A stretch of DNA of 21,044 bases from Flavobacteriales bacterium UBA4474 (GTDB taxonomy: Bacteria; Bacteroidota; Bacteroidia; Flavobacteriales_D; Sanyastnellaceae), in the NCBI GenBank assembly GCA_002389295.1, contig DGOE01000182.1, forward strand, positions 15,228 through 36,271, read 5' to 3'. A model generated the notes under the pieces. It did no database searches. It was not told where the DNA came from and saw only the letters and a program-made list of their open reading frames with translations. Position numbers and translations under genes: made by a program. Of the stretch, positions 1-8,484 are shown in pieces; positions within the stretch are counted from its first letter, which is position 1, and each line of letters starts with the position of its first letter.

Positions 1-263
1 CCGTTCATGACCTCAAGTTCCCTTGGATTGGCGTCTCGAATGAAATCGGCTGGGGCCCCGTCCATGCGGTCCATCAGGTCATCGCATGAACGCAGGATGC
101 TCTTTCGGTTTCCCCAAGCCAGCGTGGCGGCCAGGAATCCAGCGATGGCAATGTCTTCTGGATCGCTGAATCGGTGTGGGATTCCCAAAGGATCGGCGTC
201 CAGGAAATCGGGGCGTTCATAGCGATCCGCTGCCTCGTCAAGCATGTCGCGCCAAGCCGCCAT
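1..263 (-). CDS. TIGR02757 family protein (N-terminal part, cut by window edge)
   Basis: This is the N-terminal 87 codons of a minus-strand gene that runs off the left edge. The translation begins MAAWRDMLDEAADRYERPDF and continues with DPLGIPHRFSDPEDIAIAGF and then LAATLAWGNRKSI. This matches the hallmark start of the TIGR02757 family (RPxFIxxDPxxIPHrFs, DIEIaGFxaAtlAWGnRksI), which is widespread in Bacteroidota and has no firmly established function. I chose the ATG at 263 because family members start about here, just before the RPDF block. An in-frame GTG at 332 would add about 23 residues rich in Ser and Arg (stop codon just upstream at about 342-344) and seems less likely. The gene is divergent from the BatA-type gene, with 88 bases between the two starts. 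Family assignment is by remembered motif pattern; the C-terminal part is not visible. Confidence 0.85.
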   Translation of the reverse strand, partial: MAAWRDMLDEAADRYERPDFLDADPLGIPHRFSDPEDIAIAGFLAATLAWGNRKSILRSCDDLMDRMDGAPADFIRDANPRELEVMN

Positions 264-351
264 TCGAGCCGGAGAAGGGCGACGCCTGCGCAACGGTTGA
301 CGGCGATGGGAGGAAGAGGATGATTCGGCCACGGTTGGGCGCTAAATTCGC

Positions 352-2490
352 ATGCAAATGCAGTTTGTCCACCCCGAGGTCCTTTGGGCGCTTTCAGCGC
401 TGACCATTCCGGTGCTGGTTCACTTGTTTAGTTTCCGGCGGCACCGCAAAGTGGCCTTTTCTCAAACCGCTTTTTTGAAGGAGGTGAGAATGGAGTCCCG
501 CTCGCGCAACCGCATCCGGAATTGGTTGGTGCTGCTGATGCGCCTCGCGGCGATGGCTTGCATCATTCTGGCCTTTGCCGAGCCCATGTGGCCCACTGAG
601 GACGGTGCTGAAAACAGCGGTCAGAAGCGGGTGTCGATTTACCTCGACACCAGTCCATCCATGGAATTGGAAGGCCGCAACGGCCCCATGCTGGAAGCTG
701 CGCGCAATGGCGCATTGGCCCTTGTGGAATCACATGCGGCCACGGACCGCTTCCATGTTGTCACCTCGTCTTTTGCCCCCGGCGACCGCAGGTGGCTGAC
801 CAAGGACGAAGCCCTCGAGCGGATTTCCTCGGTGCAACAGGGCCATGCTGCGCCCATCATCCGGGACGTGCTGTACCACCAGCAAGGGTTCCTTTCCGAT
901 GCCGTCGAAGACGAACGGCTCGCTTATCTGTTTACCGACCTGCAGGAGTCCAGCCACACACTGGGGGGCGAAACCCAAAGCATGGTGGATTCTTCCGTGG
1001 TGGTCCGGTTTGTCACACAACCCGCCCAACCGCGCATCAATGTCCGCGTCGATTCGGTGTGGTTTGATACGCCCATGCGGTTGGCCGGTCGGAGCGAACG
1101 CTTGCACGTGCGCATCACCCACGATGCGCAGCGCCCTGTCGACGACCTGCCTTTGAACCTCCAGATCAACGGCAGAAAGGCCGCCATCGGTTCCTATCGC
1201 CTCGTCCCGGGGCTGGATACCGACACGGTCCTGCGCTTCCGCCATGAAGAGGCCGGAACGGTGCATGCCGTGGTCTCGACCACAGATGCTCCCGTCACCT
1301 TTGACGACCAGTTGTTCTTTGGGTATGCCGTGGAAGCGCACGTCGAGGTGTTGCTCATCCAAGGACGCGCCGCCAGTCCTGCTGAGCAGGTTGCGCTCGG
1401 ACGGCTGTTCAGCGATGCTGCCCTCCACGAGGTGCGTTCCATGGAGGCGGCTACAATGGATTATGCCGCGCTGGAATCAGCCGACCTGATTGTGGTCCAG
1501 GGCGTGGAAGACCCTTCCAATGGTTTGGTGGGTGCCTTGCTGCGCAATGTCGAAGGGGGCAAGAGCCTGCTGATGCTGCCCCCCGCTGAGACCGTTGGTC
1601 CGGGATGGAACGAACTGCTGGTGGGCCTTGGCGGCCACGGCATAGGCGAATGGCAGGTGGGTGAAGAGCCCATTCGCTTGGGTAAACTGCATGCGGACCA
1701 CCCCTTGTTCGAAGGCGTCTTTGCCCGCTCGCCGCGCCGTGTGGACCTGCCTTCTGTCAAAGGCTGGTACTCCCGGAAACGCAACGGCTCCTTGGAGCGT
1801 GACCTCTTGTCCTTTGCCGATGGTCGGCCGCTTGTCACCACAGGGCTGAAAGGGCTGGGGCGGTTCCACTTTTGTGGGAGCCCCTTGGATGCCAATTGGT
1901 CAAACCTTGCCCAGCACGCGCTCTTGGTCCCCATGGCTCTGCGCATGGCCGAAACGAGCCGCGCATCGGGCCTGCTGCAATTCACAGCGGGCGAAGAGCG
2001 CGCCTTTCTCATCCAAGGGCTGGACAGGACAGCCAATACCAACGTGGCCCTGAGGCCTGCCGAAGGGAGTGCGGAAAACCGGGTGTTGTTGGAGTCCGCT
2101 CCTGTACCCGGCGGCGTTGAAGTCGGATTGCCCTTGCGCGATGTCCAACCGGGCGCCTATGTCCTGGAAAAAGTGTCGGCCACGGCTGAGAACAGAGACA
2201 GTGCCACGGTGATTTTGGCCATGGGCATCAACCCCTCGAAGCAGGAAAGTGCGCTGTCATCTTGGGACCCCCAAGACTGGAAACAGGCCCTGATTACGGA
2301 GGGCTGGCGCAAAAGCGATGTGCTCACGGCAGACGTGGAAGACCTCGTGGATGAAGTGGAGGTGTTGGAGGCAGGTCAGCCCCTCTGGCTCACCTTGATC
2401 ACCTTGGCCTTGCTCTTCCTCATCATCGAAATGACCTTGCTCAAGCGCAAATCAGCCCTCCGCTCCACCGAAGAAAAATCGCTGACTTGA
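352..2490 (+). CDS. BatA-type membrane protein with VWA-like domain
   Basis: A 712-residue inner-membrane protein. The N-terminus (MQFVHPEVLWALSALTIPVL, then HLFSFRRHRKVAFSQTAFLK) is the classic TIGR02226 double-TM start of BatA-type proteins, with helices at about 8-26 and 58-77. A von Willebrand A-like domain follows, with a MIDAS-like DTSPSM at 99-104. The middle is a large periplasmic region, and a single helix lies near the C-terminus (about 678-697) followed by a basic tail. Bat-type proteins are linked to aerotolerance and envelope stress, but the exact role of this long single-protein version is unknown. The second Met (base 358) is an equally good start, because homologues usually begin MQFV. 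A -7-like sequence TAAATTCG lies at 343-350, right before the start codon, which would imply a very short or absent leader. No Shine-Dalgarno sequence is seen. The gene is followed within about 40 bases by the dihydroorotase homologue, a pairing I recall as common in Bacteroidota. Confidence 0.88.
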   Translation: MQMQFVHPEVLWALSALTIPVLVHLFSFRRHRKVAFSQTAFLKEVRMESRSRNRIRNWLVLLMRLAAMACIILAFAEPMWPTEDGAENSGQKRVSIYLDTSPSMELEGRNGPMLEAARNGALALVESHAATDRFHVVTSSFAPGDRRWLTKDEALERISSVQQGHAAPIIRDVLYHQQGFLSDAVEDERLAYLFTDLQESSHTLGGETQSMVDSSVVVRFVTQPAQPRINVRVDSVWFDTPMRLAGRSERLHVRITHDAQRPVDDLPLNLQINGRKAAIGSYRLVPGLDTDTVLRFRHEEAGTVHAVVSTTDAPVTFDDQLFFGYAVEAHVEVLLIQGRAASPAEQVALGRLFSDAALHEVRSMEAATMDYAALESADLIVVQGVEDPSNGLVGALLRNVEGGKSLLMLPPAETVGPGWNELLVGLGGHGIGEWQVGEEPIRLGKLHADHPLFEGVFARSPRRVDLPSVKGWYSRKRNGSLERDLLSFADGRPLVTTGLKGLGRFHFCGSPLDANWSNLAQHALLVPMALRMAETSRASGLLQFTAGEERAFLIQGLDRTANTNVALRPAEGSAENRVLLESAPVPGGVEVGLPLRDVQPGAYVLEKVSATAENRDSATVILAMGINPSKQESALSSWDPQDWKQALITEGWRKSDVLTADVEDLVDEVEVLEAGQPLWLTLITLALLFLIIEMTLLKRKSALRSTEEKSLT

Positions 2491-2530
2491 GGGATATGTG
2501 CCCGCTCGACCACCACGAATGATCCAACCC

Positions 2531-3811
2531 ATGAATCGATTCCGCGCCGCTACACTCCTGCAACCTGGCCACCCATTGCACGGAAAAGCCGTTGACATCG
2601 TTGTTCAGGACGGGCGCATTGCGTCCATTGCTCCCGCTTCAAATGCCGCAAGCGAAGCGGCCGACCGCGACTTGTCGGGCTGCTGGATCTCCGCCGGTTG
2701 GTGGGACGGACAGGTGGATTTCCGCGACCCGGGTACAGAACGCGCCGAGGGGCTCAGCAACGGACTTGCAGCGGCGGCACAAGGCGGTTTTACACGCGTA
2801 GCGCCGGTGGCATCGACCCAGCCCTGCCGCGACCAGCCCGCCGAGGTGGTTTCTTTATTGCACCGGGCAGCGCAGGCGGTGTGCGGGGTCATTCCCATCG
2901 CTGCCCTGAGCAAGGGGTGCGACGGCCTGCAGCTGTCGGAGGCCTTTGCATTGAAGGAAGCCGGGGCCTGTGCCTTTTCCGATGATGGCCCCATCAAAAG
3001 ACCCGAGATGCTGCGCCGGGCATTGGAATACAACCAACCCTCTGGGCTCCCCGTTTTCTCCGATGCCCACGATGCCGACTTCCAACCCAATGGGGTCATG
3101 CACGAAGGCACGATGAGCACGGCGCTGGGCCTGGGCGGAAATTCTGGTGAATCTGAACTCCTGAGGGTCAACCGCGATTTGGATATCCTGCGCTACACAG
3201 GTGGGCGGCTGCATTTCCCCGTCATCACAACAGCCGCTGGGCTGGATGCTGTCCGCGCAGCCAAAGAAGAAGGGCGCGCCATTACCTGTGGCACCACGGT
3301 CCACCACCTCTGCTGGACGGACCAAGATGTGGACGGATTCAACACTGACATGAAGCTGATGCCGCCCTTGCGCTCTGAAGCAGACCGCACGGCGCTCAGG
3401 ACCGCAGCGTTGGATGGGACGTTGGACCTGGTCGTTTCTGACCACCGCCCGCGGACACCCGAAGAGCACGACGTTGACTTTGTGGTCGTCAAACCTGGCA
3501 TCGCAGGTGTGCACGCCGCCGGTCCTGCGCTGTTTGGCGCCCTCAAGGCGCATGGAGCAGGGGAATTGGAAGCGCTCGAAGCCCTTCACCATCTGCTGGT
3601 GGCGGGTCCGCGAAACCTGTTCGGTTCAGCATCTACCACAACCGGGCTGACCGAAGGACAACCGGCGGAATTCACCGTGTTTGCCCCGGGCGCAGCGTCC
3701 CTCCCCGATTCGGCATCCAAGGCGCCGAATGCCTTCTACAACACGTCCACGACAGGCGTGGAAGGCCGCGTCATCGGCACGGTGACACCCCGGGGAAGCC
3801 ATTGGAACTGA
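2531..3811 (+). CDS. Dihydroorotase-like protein lacking metal ligands (pseudo-DHOase)
   Basis: A cytoplasmic amidohydrolase-fold protein of the dihydroorotase multifunctional-complex type, 426 residues from the Met at 2531. In-frame starts at 2519 (ATG) and 2498 (GTG) are also possible; 2531 fits the usual start just before the first beta strand. Active enzymes close dihydroorotate in pyrimidine synthesis using zinc bound by a DxHxH motif, further His residues and an Asp. Here the first motif reads DGQVDFRDPG (59-68), so both His are gone. The usual vHaED region reads SDAHD (177-181), the cHxST region reads PVITT (230-234), and TDHAPH reads SDHRPR (303-308). The fold signatures GGFTRV, MPPLRS and the HH of VHHL (258-259) remain. 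In other bacteria, inactive PyrC homologues act as structural partners of aspartate carbamoyltransferase. A similar non-catalytic role here is inference. The name pyrC would be misleading, so no symbol is given. Confidence 0.85.
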   Translation: MNRFRAATLLQPGHPLHGKAVDIVVQDGRIASIAPASNAASEAADRDLSGCWISAGWWDGQVDFRDPGTERAEGLSNGLAAAAQGGFTRVAPVASTQPCRDQPAEVVSLLHRAAQAVCGVIPIAALSKGCDGLQLSEAFALKEAGACAFSDDGPIKRPEMLRRALEYNQPSGLPVFSDAHDADFQPNGVMHEGTMSTALGLGGNSGESELLRVNRDLDILRYTGGRLHFPVITTAAGLDAVRAAKEEGRAITCGTTVHHLCWTDQDVDGFNTDMKLMPPLRSEADRTALRTAALDGTLDLVVSDHRPRTPEEHDVDFVVVKPGIAGVHAAGPALFGALKAHGAGELEALEALHHLLVAGPRNLFGSASTTTGLTEGQPAEFTVFAPGAASLPDSASKAPNAFYNTSTTGVEGRVIGTVTPRGSHWN

Positions 3812-3840
3812 CCCCAAAAACGGACACAAACGCGGTGGGT

Positions 3841-4164
3841 TCAGGCCTCGCCAGTGGGCCCTCCGAAATTCACCGGAAACGATGGCTCAGGCTGGCTGGT
3901 CATTTCGATTTGACCATGCTGCCCCTCAAATTTGCTGATGTTGTCCACCAGCATCTTCATCACACGCTTGGCGTGCTGGGGCGAAAGGACCACCCTGGAG
4001 CGCACCTTGGCTTTTGGCGTACCGGGCATCACTTGGATGAAATCCAAGATGAACTCGGTTTGACTGTGGGTAACGACCGCAAGGTTGGAGTAGACGCCCG
4101 GCGCGACGTCCTCGGGCAGTTCGATGTTGAGCTTGGGCTTTTTGCCCGGCTTTTCCTGACTCAT
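3841..4164 (-). CDS. DUF3467 domain-containing protein
   Basis: A small soluble protein of 107 residues. The order LNIELPEDVAPGVYSNLAVV, THSQTEFILDFIQVMPG and ARVVLSP-type segment (here SRVVLSPQHAKRVMKMLVDN) is the DUF3467 pattern: ELPEevaeGiYsNla.i.hs.sEFvlDF....P...akv.sRiilsP.haKr....L. The family's function is unknown. It lies last in the minus-strand run, 32 bases after yjjG, and converges on the dihydroorotase-like gene with only 29 bases between the two stops and no obvious terminator hairpin. Assignment to the domain is strong; I make no functional claim. Confidence 0.9.
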   Translation of the reverse strand: MSQEKPGKKPKLNIELPEDVAPGVYSNLAVVTHSQTEFILDFIQVMPGTPKAKVRSRVVLSPQHAKRVMKMLVDNISKFEGQHGQIEMTSQPEPSFPVNFGGPTGEA

Positions 4165-4196
4165 GGACGCAAGTTAACCCGCCCTCGCCGGCAGGC

Positions 4197-4901
4197 TCAG
4201 GGCAAGACTGCCAACAATTCACGGAGATGGCCCACGCGGGCCGCGGCAGGAGAATCTCCTTCGTGGGTGCCTTCGGGATCGAAGTGGACGGCTTTCCAGC
4301 CGGCTTCGTGGGCGCCGACGACATCCGCGCCGTGGTCATCGCCGATCATCCAAGCCCGCTCGCGGTGGGCACCCGTGGCCAGCAGTGCCCCTTCGAAACA
4401 GGCTTTCGCTGGTTTGAGGTGGCCCAGCTCTTCGCTGGTCAAGAGCATGTCAACCCACGGGGCGATGCCCGTATTTTCCACCTTGATGTGCTGGATCTCA
4501 CTGAACCCATTGGTCAGGATGTGGATCTCGTGTCCCCTTGTTTTCAGTGCCTCGAGCACCTCCAAAGTGCCCGGCAACAGATGGCGCTGGTGCGGACCGC
4601 GTTCGACATATTTCCAACCCAGCGATGCCGCCAGGTCATCATCTTCCACGCCAAAACCGCTGAGCGCCCGCTTGAACCGCTCCGAGCGCAAGACTTCCTT
4701 GGCCATGCGGCCCTCCCGGTAATCCGCCCAACATTGGGCATTCTCGCGCTGGTAAATGGCATTGAACGCGGCAAAGTCCCCCTTGCCTCTGTCCTCCAAT
4801 GCAAAGTCCACAAACAGGCCCTTGAGCGTCTCGAGTGAATTGCGCTCGAAGTCCCACAGGGTCCGGTCAAGATCAAAGAAAAGTGCAGCGGGTTCGGACA
4901 T
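4197..4901 (-). CDS. yjjG: YjjG-type HAD pyrimidine nucleotidase
   Basis: A 234-residue cytoplasmic haloacid-dehalogenase-fold phosphatase. Motif I is FFDLDRTLWDF with nucleophile D10 and acid/base D12. Motif II is ILTNGF with T130-N131. The motif III lysine is K163 in GHLKPAK. Motif IV is MIGDDHGADVVGA, with D188-D189 binding magnesium. An alpha-helical cap lies between residues 17 and 105. The TLWDFExNS start and TNGFxxxQxxKxxxxGI block are characteristic of the YjjG (TIGR02254) group, which dephosphorylates noncanonical pyrimidine nucleotides such as dUMP and halogenated forms, a house-cleaning role. It starts 6 bases after the upstream small membrane protein gene, so they are probably co-transcribed. 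The substrate is inferred from the family; related HAD phosphatases could look similar. Confidence 0.85.
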   Translation of the reverse strand: MSEPAALFFDLDRTLWDFERNSLETLKGLFVDFALEDRGKGDFAAFNAIYQRENAQCWADYREGRMAKEVLRSERFKRALSGFGVEDDDLAASLGWKYVERGPHQRHLLPGTLEVLEALKTRGHEIHILTNGFSEIQHIKVENTGIAPWVDMLLTSEELGHLKPAKACFEGALLATGAHRERAWMIGDDHGADVVGAHEAGWKAVHFDPEGTHEGDSPAAARVGHLRELLAVLP

Positions 4902-4907
4902 ATCGCA

Positions 4908-5342
4908 TCAAGTGAAGGCCAGGGCCGACAGCGCCGTGAGCAATCCACTCCAAGCAATGTACGCCCCTACCATGATGGGCAATGTAGCCCGCCGATTCCC
5001 GAAATACTTGAATGCCAGCAGTGCGCCAACGGGCACACCCAGCAGGCCCCCGAGAAAGGCAATGCCAAAGACCCCAAAATGCTGCTTGACGCGCACGATG
5101 CGCCTCCGGGCCGGGGTGAAGGACAGTTTGCCCTTCCGGCGGCGCACCTGAGACCGCCAATCGAACAACCAGCGGATGATGGGCTGCATCATGAGGAAAC
5201 CCAACACGGCGCCGGACGCGGAGTATGCAAAAACCCACCACGGGTCCAGACCCGCTGCCATCGCCGAAGAGGGCATGATGATGAACTTGACAAAGCTCAA
5301 CACCATCCAGCCCAACGCCTCGAATATGGGTGCAGCATCCAT
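4908..5342 (-). CDS. Small multi-spanning membrane protein, function unknown
   Basis: A 144-residue inner-membrane protein from the ATG at 5342 (an in-frame TTG nine bases upstream is a weaker option). Hydrophobic segments are seen at about 10-30, 36-58, 90-112 and 122-142. A strongly basic cytoplasmic stretch (WRSQVRRRKGK and ARRRIVRVKQHFG, about 62-90) separates the two halves. The block KQHFGVFGIAFLGGLLGVPVG, a helix rich in Gly and Pro, resembles small conserved Bacteroidota membrane proteins and loosely the small multidrug-export/YqaA-like group, but I cannot assign a family with certainty. It lies between the deacetylase-like gene (30 bases upstream) and yjjG (6 bases downstream), so it is part of the same likely operon. 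Confidence 0.75.
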   Translation of the reverse strand: MDAAPIFEALGWMVLSFVKFIIMPSSAMAAGLDPWWVFAYSASGAVLGFLMMQPIIRWLFDWRSQVRRRKGKLSFTPARRRIVRVKQHFGVFGIAFLGGLLGVPVGALLAFKYFGNRRATLPIMVGAYIAWSGLLTALSALAFT

Positions 5343-5372
5343 GATGGGCAAAGGAACGCCTCAAGGGCGTCT

Positions 5373-6665
5373 TCAGCGAACGGCTTGCAGAACGTTGGGA
5401 TATACTTGACCCCACGCCGCCCACTCCGCCTGAGTGGCGAGGCTCTCGTTGTGCCAGAGCAACCCCATCGTGCCGCCCACGGCTCGAACCGACTGGGCCA
5501 GTCCCGCCAAATGGGTGGGCACTTCGTTGGGCTGCATCTCCATATACCGGCAAAGCGTGGCGTCCATGGCGACAAAAGGACACAGCTTGAGTGAAGTCAT
5601 TTCCTCTCGTTCGAGATCATACCAGCGCCGCGAGCGGCTAAATCCTCCGCGAAACCCGGTGCAGGTGGCATGCCCTTCGGTGTGGTCCTCCTCGATGCCG
5701 AGACGCAGCAATTGCCTGCGGGTCTCTCCGGGGACAAGCCGCAGGTAATGCTGACGGGACGCCACCGGGGGACGCCCCAAGGCGGCTGTGAACGCGGCGT
5801 ATTCTTCGGACAGGCGCCGCGGGTCCGCTGCAGCCGCATACCCGGGATGCCACTGGACTGAACCCGGATGGGTGTCATCCAAAGAGCGCATCAATTCAGC
5901 CAGCATTTTGCTGGAAGGGGGCAGGCCCTTGTCATGTGGACCAAAACGCGCCATCAGGAAGAACCAGCGCGGTACCATGCCATACTCCTTGTGCCAGGCT
6001 GCGGCTTGTGCATACGTATCATAGGGGTCTTGCACCCGGCCACGGCACGCCTGCACGCGATGCCTTGCGCGCGTCCAATGTCCTTGGACCAGGTCCCGGC
6101 CCAAGGCTGCACCTGTTCGCCACGCCCCCTTGCCTTTGAAAGCAAATGCGCTGTCCACATCCAAGGTCGGCTGGACAGCATACTCGTCTTTGAGCCGGCT
6201 TTCGTGCTGCGGCCAATCGGCGCCGAGCAGGGCCGCACCGAGCCTAAAGGCCCATTCTTCGCAAACGGGCCGCTGTAACCAACCCTCCGCAAAAGGGACG
6301 GATGGCCGCGGGTCGAATCGCCCATGTGCATCGCGCGGTGCGGAATCATGGAACTCTTCCATCCTGCTCCCCATCCAAAAAATCAGGGCGAGCCAATCTG
6401 CCGATGCGCCCCATTGAGGAGGGTCCCTTCGGATCTCCTTGCCCTCCAGCAACCCCTCGGGCTGCATCCAGCAATCCACCACGGCCGCCCCGCCATATTG
6501 AAGCTTCCAAGGCGCAGTTGACTCCTGGAAGCGTTGCACATCCGGTTCAAACGCCCATTGAAGGCCGAGCGCTGCGGTCAAGCACCACTCCAGGGCCGCC
6601 TCCAAACGGGCCGTCCGGTGGGTGCCGTGAACCAATACAACGGGCAAATCAGGGTAACGGCTCAT
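5373..6665 (-). CDS. Polysaccharide deacetylase-like protein (Bacteroidota DUF7033 type)
   Basis: A 430-residue protein starting at the ATG at 6665, one base after the wecB stop codon. The reading frame is open further upstream, but that part only overlaps wecB. Conserved blocks match the large Bacteroidota polysaccharide-deacetylase relatives: TLDVDSAFAFKGKG (168-180), WHPGY (272-276), RQHYL (304-308), GFRGGF (337-342), PFVAMDATL (363-371) and LLWHNESL (402-409). In NodB-type carbohydrate esterases, the Asp and His residues in such blocks bind metal and activate water to remove N- or O-acetyl groups. The likely substrate is a surface glycan, given the adjacent UDP-GlcNAc 2-epimerase, but this is inference. 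No signal peptide or TM helix is apparent. The name rests on recalled family blocks, and catalytic activity is not shown. Confidence 0.78.
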   Translation of the reverse strand: MSRYPDLPVVLVHGTHRTARLEAALEWCLTAALGLQWAFEPDVQRFQESTAPWKLQYGGAAVVDCWMQPEGLLEGKEIRRDPPQWGASADWLALIFWMGSRMEEFHDSAPRDAHGRFDPRPSVPFAEGWLQRPVCEEWAFRLGAALLGADWPQHESRLKDEYAVQPTLDVDSAFAFKGKGAWRTGAALGRDLVQGHWTRARHRVQACRGRVQDPYDTYAQAAAWHKEYGMVPRWFFLMARFGPHDKGLPPSSKMLAELMRSLDDTHPGSVQWHPGYAAAADPRRLSEEYAAFTAALGRPPVASRQHYLRLVPGETRRQLLRLGIEEDHTEGHATCTGFRGGFSRSRRWYDLEREEMTSLKLCPFVAMDATLCRYMEMQPNEVPTHLAGLAQSVRAVGGTMGLLWHNESLATQAEWAAWGQVYPNVLQAVR

Positions 6666-6666
6666 C

Positions 6667-7794
6667 TCAGCAGCACCGTTGCTCCAATGCCTGCAACACA
6701 CGCTGCGCTGCTTTGCCCTCCCCAAACAATCCCGAACCCGCAATTGGGGGAACGGCCGGCGCTTCCACGAGTCCTTTAACCAGCGCATCGCGGCCGGATC
6801 CTGACTTCAGTTTGACCGGCTCAAAAAGGCGCGATGCCCCCACTTCAATAAGCTCTTTCCATTCGGTGGTGTCCCTCAATATGACGGCCGGCGCACCTTG
6901 AAACCACGCCTCTTTTTGCACACCACCGGAATCGGTCAGCACCACCGTCGCGCGGAGCAAAGCGGCCTGCATATCCAAGTATCCCAACGGCCCGGGATTC
7001 AACGCCCCTTCAGGCAGGGTCAATCCGCATCGGAGCATGGCTTTTTGCGTGCGCGGGTGGACAGGGAAGTACACAACGCCTCCGGTTTCTTTGGCCCATT
7101 GCCCTGCCGCATCCAACGCACCCGAGAGCAATTCGGGATGGTCCACATTGCCCGGCCTGTGCAAGGTCATGACCAAAACAGGGCCTTCCGAGCTGGGCCA
7201 CTCCGGCGGGATCCGCTCCCGGCAGATTGAATGGGCGGCCAATGCCACATCGAGCATGACGTCACCAACTTCAATGATGTTCTCCTCAGGCACCCCTTCC
7301 AAACGCAGCTGAGCAGATGCACCAGCGCCTGTGGTGAACAGCATGTCCGACAGTTGATCGGTCATGATCCTGTTGTGCTCCTCGGGCATGCTGCGGTCGC
7401 CACTTCTCAAACCAGCTTCAATGTGGGCGAGGGGCACACCGGCATGGTGGGCTGCCAAGGCGCCGGCCAATGTGCTGTCTGTATCGCCGTACACGATGAC
7501 CGCTGCCGGCTGCACCCGCTCGATTTCCTGTGCGATGCCCCCCAACATATCGGCCAAGCGCGCGGACCGAGAGGACTGCGCAGGGTGCAAACGGGCATCC
7601 GGGTCCGCTACACCGAGCTCAGTCAAGAAATCCTTCCCCATGCCGTCGTCGGGGTGCTGCCCCGTATGGACCAACCACTGGGACCATCCTGCTTCATCCA
7701 ATGCACGCGTCAGCGATGCAGATTTGATGAATTGAGGGCGCGCACCGACCACGGTGAGCAAAGGTTGAGTGCTGTTTGCTGGGGCGTTCATCAA
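6667..7794 (-). CDS. wecB: Non-hydrolysing UDP-N-acetylglucosamine 2-epimerase
   Basis: A 375-residue cytoplasmic GT-B-fold epimerase that interconverts UDP-GlcNAc and UDP-ManNAc for surface polysaccharide synthesis. Signature blocks in order are VVGARPQFIK (15-24), HTGQHPDD (43-50), YGDTDSTLAGALAA (102-115), HIEAGLRSGDRSMPEEHNR (124-142), a GDVMLD block (177-182), LHRPGNVD (211-218, in place of the usual THRREN), FPVHPRTQ (243-250) and TDSGGVQKEA (287-296). All catalytic-region acids and the UDP-binding Ser-Gly-Gly are present. The HTGQH-type N-terminal region is also shared with epimerases acting on UDP-2,3-diacetamido sugars (WbpI-like), so the exact substrate is open. The start overlaps the radC stop by 4 bases and the next gene begins one base after its stop, indicating translational coupling. 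Confidence 0.9.
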   Translation of the reverse strand: MMNAPANSTQPLLTVVGARPQFIKSASLTRALDEAGWSQWLVHTGQHPDDGMGKDFLTELGVADPDARLHPAQSSRSARLADMLGGIAQEIERVQPAAVIVYGDTDSTLAGALAAHHAGVPLAHIEAGLRSGDRSMPEEHNRIMTDQLSDMLFTTGAGASAQLRLEGVPEENIIEVGDVMLDVALAAHSICRERIPPEWPSSEGPVLVMTLHRPGNVDHPELLSGALDAAGQWAKETGGVVYFPVHPRTQKAMLRCGLTLPEGALNPGPLGYLDMQAALLRATVVLTDSGGVQKEAWFQGAPAVILRDTTEWKELIEVGASRLFEPVKLKSGSGRDALVKGLVEAPAVPPIAGSGLFGEGKAAQRVLQALEQRCC

Positions 7795-8483
7795 ATCAGA
7801 CGGTTATCTGCAAAGCTAAAATGTCGCATTCCAGCAATTATTACGTGGTCCAATACGGGCAAATCAAGGGCTTTTCCTGCCGCGCACAACGATTGGGTCA
7901 AATTGCGATCGGCTGCACTGGGATTGGGGTTGCCTGATGGATGGTTGTGCACAAGCACCAATGCCGCTGCGCGCACCGCCAGCGCCTTTCGAAAAACCAC
8001 TTTTGGATCCACCACCGTTCCAGACTGTCCCCCGCGCGAAACCAACAGGTCGCCGATGGGGGTATTGGCCCGGGACAGTGCCATCGCCCAGAACTCCTCG
8101 ACGTCGAGGTCGACCAGCTTGGACCTGAACCGCTTCACGATATCGCCTGACCTCGACACGCGGCCCATCGGCCCCAGGGGAAGGCCCATCCGCCTGCGCC
8201 CCAATTCCATGGCCGCGCAGATAACCACCGCCCTCGCATCGCCAATGCCATGCATTTCCCTGAGCCGAAGCGGGTCACAACGACCGAGTGCGTGCAAGTC
8301 GCCTTCCACTGATGACAATACCCGCCGTGCCAGGTCCAGCGCATCTTCTCCTTTGGTGCCACTGCCCACAAGTATCGCGATCAGCTCAGCGGTGCTCAGC
8401 CCACCAAATCCCTGCATGAGGGCCTTCTCCCTCGGACGCATCATGCTCAATTCCATTGCAGATCCACACCGTTTTTTGGGCAT
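7791..8483 (-). CDS. radC: RadC family (JAB/MPN domain) protein
   Basis: A 230-residue protein with a helix-hairpin-helix-like UPF0758 N-terminal region (RPREKALMQGFGGLSTAELI, then AILVGSGTKGEDALDLARRVL, then LREMHGIGDARA). A JAMM/MPN metalloprotease-like domain follows, with the metal motif HNHPSGNPNPS at 179-189 and Asp at 192. RadC is named for DNA repair, but its biochemical role is unresolved; the JAMM motif is intact. Starts at Met10 (8456) or Met14 (8444) are alternatives. The ATG at 8483 sits immediately after the T-run of the rpsT terminator, which leaves no room for its own promoter downstream of the hairpin, so the first start would need read-through from rpsT. It overlaps wecB by 4 bases. 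Confidence 0.9.
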   Translation of the reverse strand: MPKKRCGSAMELSMMRPREKALMQGFGGLSTAELIAILVGSGTKGEDALDLARRVLSSVEGDLHALGRCDPLRLREMHGIGDARAVVICAAMELGRRRMGLPLGPMGRVSRSGDIVKRFRSKLVDLDVEEFWAMALSRANTPIGDLLVSRGGQSGTVVDPKVVFRKALAVRAAALVLVHNHPSGNPNPSAADRNLTQSLCAAGKALDLPVLDHVIIAGMRHFSFADNRLI

Positions 8484-8484
8484 G

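Noticed and set aside
264..351. N-terminal extension of the TIGR02757 gene from the GTG at 332
   Set aside because: The extra residues are Ser/Arg-rich and absent from the family's usual start; the ATG at 263 fits better.
730..1428. 232-codon minus-strand frame inside the BatA-type gene
   Set aside because: No domain pattern, and it is covered by a well-supported gene on the other strand.
3802..4722. 306-codon plus-strand frame over the DUF3467 and yjjG genes
   Set aside because: The opposite strand carries intact DUF3467 and HAD motifs; this frame is an antisense shadow.
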